From positions 1 to 22,810 of the forward strand of contig DASXXM010000166.1 of the NCBI GenBank assembly GCA_036503065.1: a DNA stretch of 22,810 nucleotides, given 5' to 3'. How positions within the stretch are numbered: position 1 is the stretch's first letter; each line of letters begins with the position of its first letter. This stretch comes from DATEPR01 sp036503065. GTDB taxonomy: Bacteria; Actinomycetota; Actinomycetes; Mycobacteriales; Pseudonocardiaceae. The translations under genes were made by a program, and so were the position numbers. The notes below the pieces were generated by a model, which saw nothing but the letters and a program-made list of their open reading frames with translations, ran no database searches and had not been told where the DNA came from. Below, one piece after another: positions 22,356 through 22,810 of this stretch.

Positions 22356-22810
22356 ATGGACGCGCCCGTTCTGCGCACGACGGCCGACCCGACGACGGAC
22401 ACCCACCGCCGCAACGCCAAGGCGCACACCGCGCTGGTCGACGAGCTGCACGCCCGGCTGGCCGACACCCGGCGCGGCGGCCCGGAGCGGGCCAGGGAAC
22501 GGCACGTGTCGCGCGGCAAGCTGCTGCCCCGCGAGCGGGTGGACGCTCTGGTCGACCCGTCGAGCCCGTTCCTGGAGCTCTCCGCGCTGGCCGCCAACGG
22601 GCTCTACGGCGACGTGGCGCCGGGTGCGGGGATCATCACCGGGATCGGACGGGTGGCGGGGCGCGAGTGCGTGATCGTGGCCAACGACGCCACGGTCAAG
22701 GGCGGCACCTACGACCCGATGCCGGTGAAGAAGCACCTGCGCGCGCAGGAGGTGGCGCTGCACAACCACCTGCCGTGCATCTACCTCGTCGACTCCGGTG
22801 GGGCGTTCCT
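22356..22810 (+). CDS. accD1: Acyl-CoA carboxylase beta subunit, methylcrotonyl-CoA type (5' part; continues past window)
   Basis: The first 151 residues of a biotin-dependent carboxyltransferase, which moves CO2 from carboxybiotin to an acyl-CoA; full members are about 530 aa. After a divergent N-terminus the sequence matches methylcrotonyl-CoA carboxylase beta subunits: RHVSRGKLLPRERVDALVD, PFLELSALAANGLYGD, GAGIITGIGRVAGRECVIVANDATVKGGT, VKKHLRAQEVALHNHLPCIYLVDSGGAF. The GGT and DSGGA motifs belong to the acyl-CoA and oxyanion sites. The ATG at 22356 follows AGGGGGGA, with a TetR-type operator just upstream. The role is probably leucine or related branched-chain acyl-CoA catabolism; a biotin-carboxylase partner gene is expected downstream, outside the window. 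The symbol follows the mycobacterial naming and is less certain than the family. Confidence 0.9.
   Translation, partial: MDAPVLRTTADPTTDTHRRNAKAHTALVDELHARLADTRRGGPERARERHVSRGKLLPRERVDALVDPSSPFLELSALAANGLYGDVAPGAGIITGIGRVAGRECVIVANDATVKGGTYDPMPVKKHLRAQEVALHNHLPCIYLVDSGGAF

Noticed and set aside
1..22810. tRNA, rRNA, tmRNA, SRP RNA, RNase P RNA, transposase or integrase genes
   Set aside because: I looked for their conserved cores on both strands and saw none.

Overview
The window is high-GC DNA with GTG/ATG starts, AGGA-type ribosome binding sites and long shadow frames opposite real genes. The gene set (multifunctional 2-oxoglutarate decarboxylase Kgd with a fused acyltransferase domain, PucR and TetR regulators, sedolisin-type secreted peptidase, secreted SGNH lipase, methylcrotonyl-CoA-type carboxylase) points to a filamentous actinomycete, most likely of the Pseudonocardiaceae. 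This is an inference from gene content; no 16S or other marker is present. It looks like a chromosomal region mixing core metabolism with small accessory islands.

Layout. 1-10085 is one long minus-strand run. From its 5' end it holds two short proteins overlapping by ATGA (9810-10085, 9499-9813), an ABC-2 ATPase with a long Pro/Gln/Tyr tail and its permease (8063-9439, 7218-8063), a 1271-aa fused ABC exporter (3297-7112), and kgd (1-3138, cut by the window edge). A 473-bp gap full of inverted repeats (10086-10558) follows. Then come a secreted S53 peptidase (10559-12166), a 450-bp gap with a promoter and repeats, alanine dehydrogenase (12617-13732), a PucR-type regulator directly upstream of it (13875-15443) and an 8-TM protein of unknown function (15555-16577), all on the minus strand.

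The accessory patch is at 16954-18690: a 5'-truncated, multiply frameshifted FAD monooxygenase pseudogene, a plus-strand NYN-domain (PIN-like) putative RNase starting about 50 bp from the break, and two copies of a compact hairpin/T-tract unit 117 bp apart, the second shared with the end of a convergent 169-aa conserved protein. Next are a class II aldolase (19252-19911), a convergent TetR regulator (19922-20527), a second TetR regulator (20648-21256), a divergent secreted SGNH hydrolase (21440-22243) with a strong terminator, and the start of an acyl-CoA carboxyltransferase gene (22356 to the edge).

Functional links supported by the sequence: the second TetR gene and the carboxylase gene carry the same 16-bp GTTA-N8-TAAC operator, so the regulator probably controls itself and the carboxylase. 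The PucR/ald pair is separated by a perfect 8-1-8 palindrome, a likely operator. The most system-like unit is the NYN nuclease with the duplicated mini-terminator units; any functional connection between them is a hypothesis.
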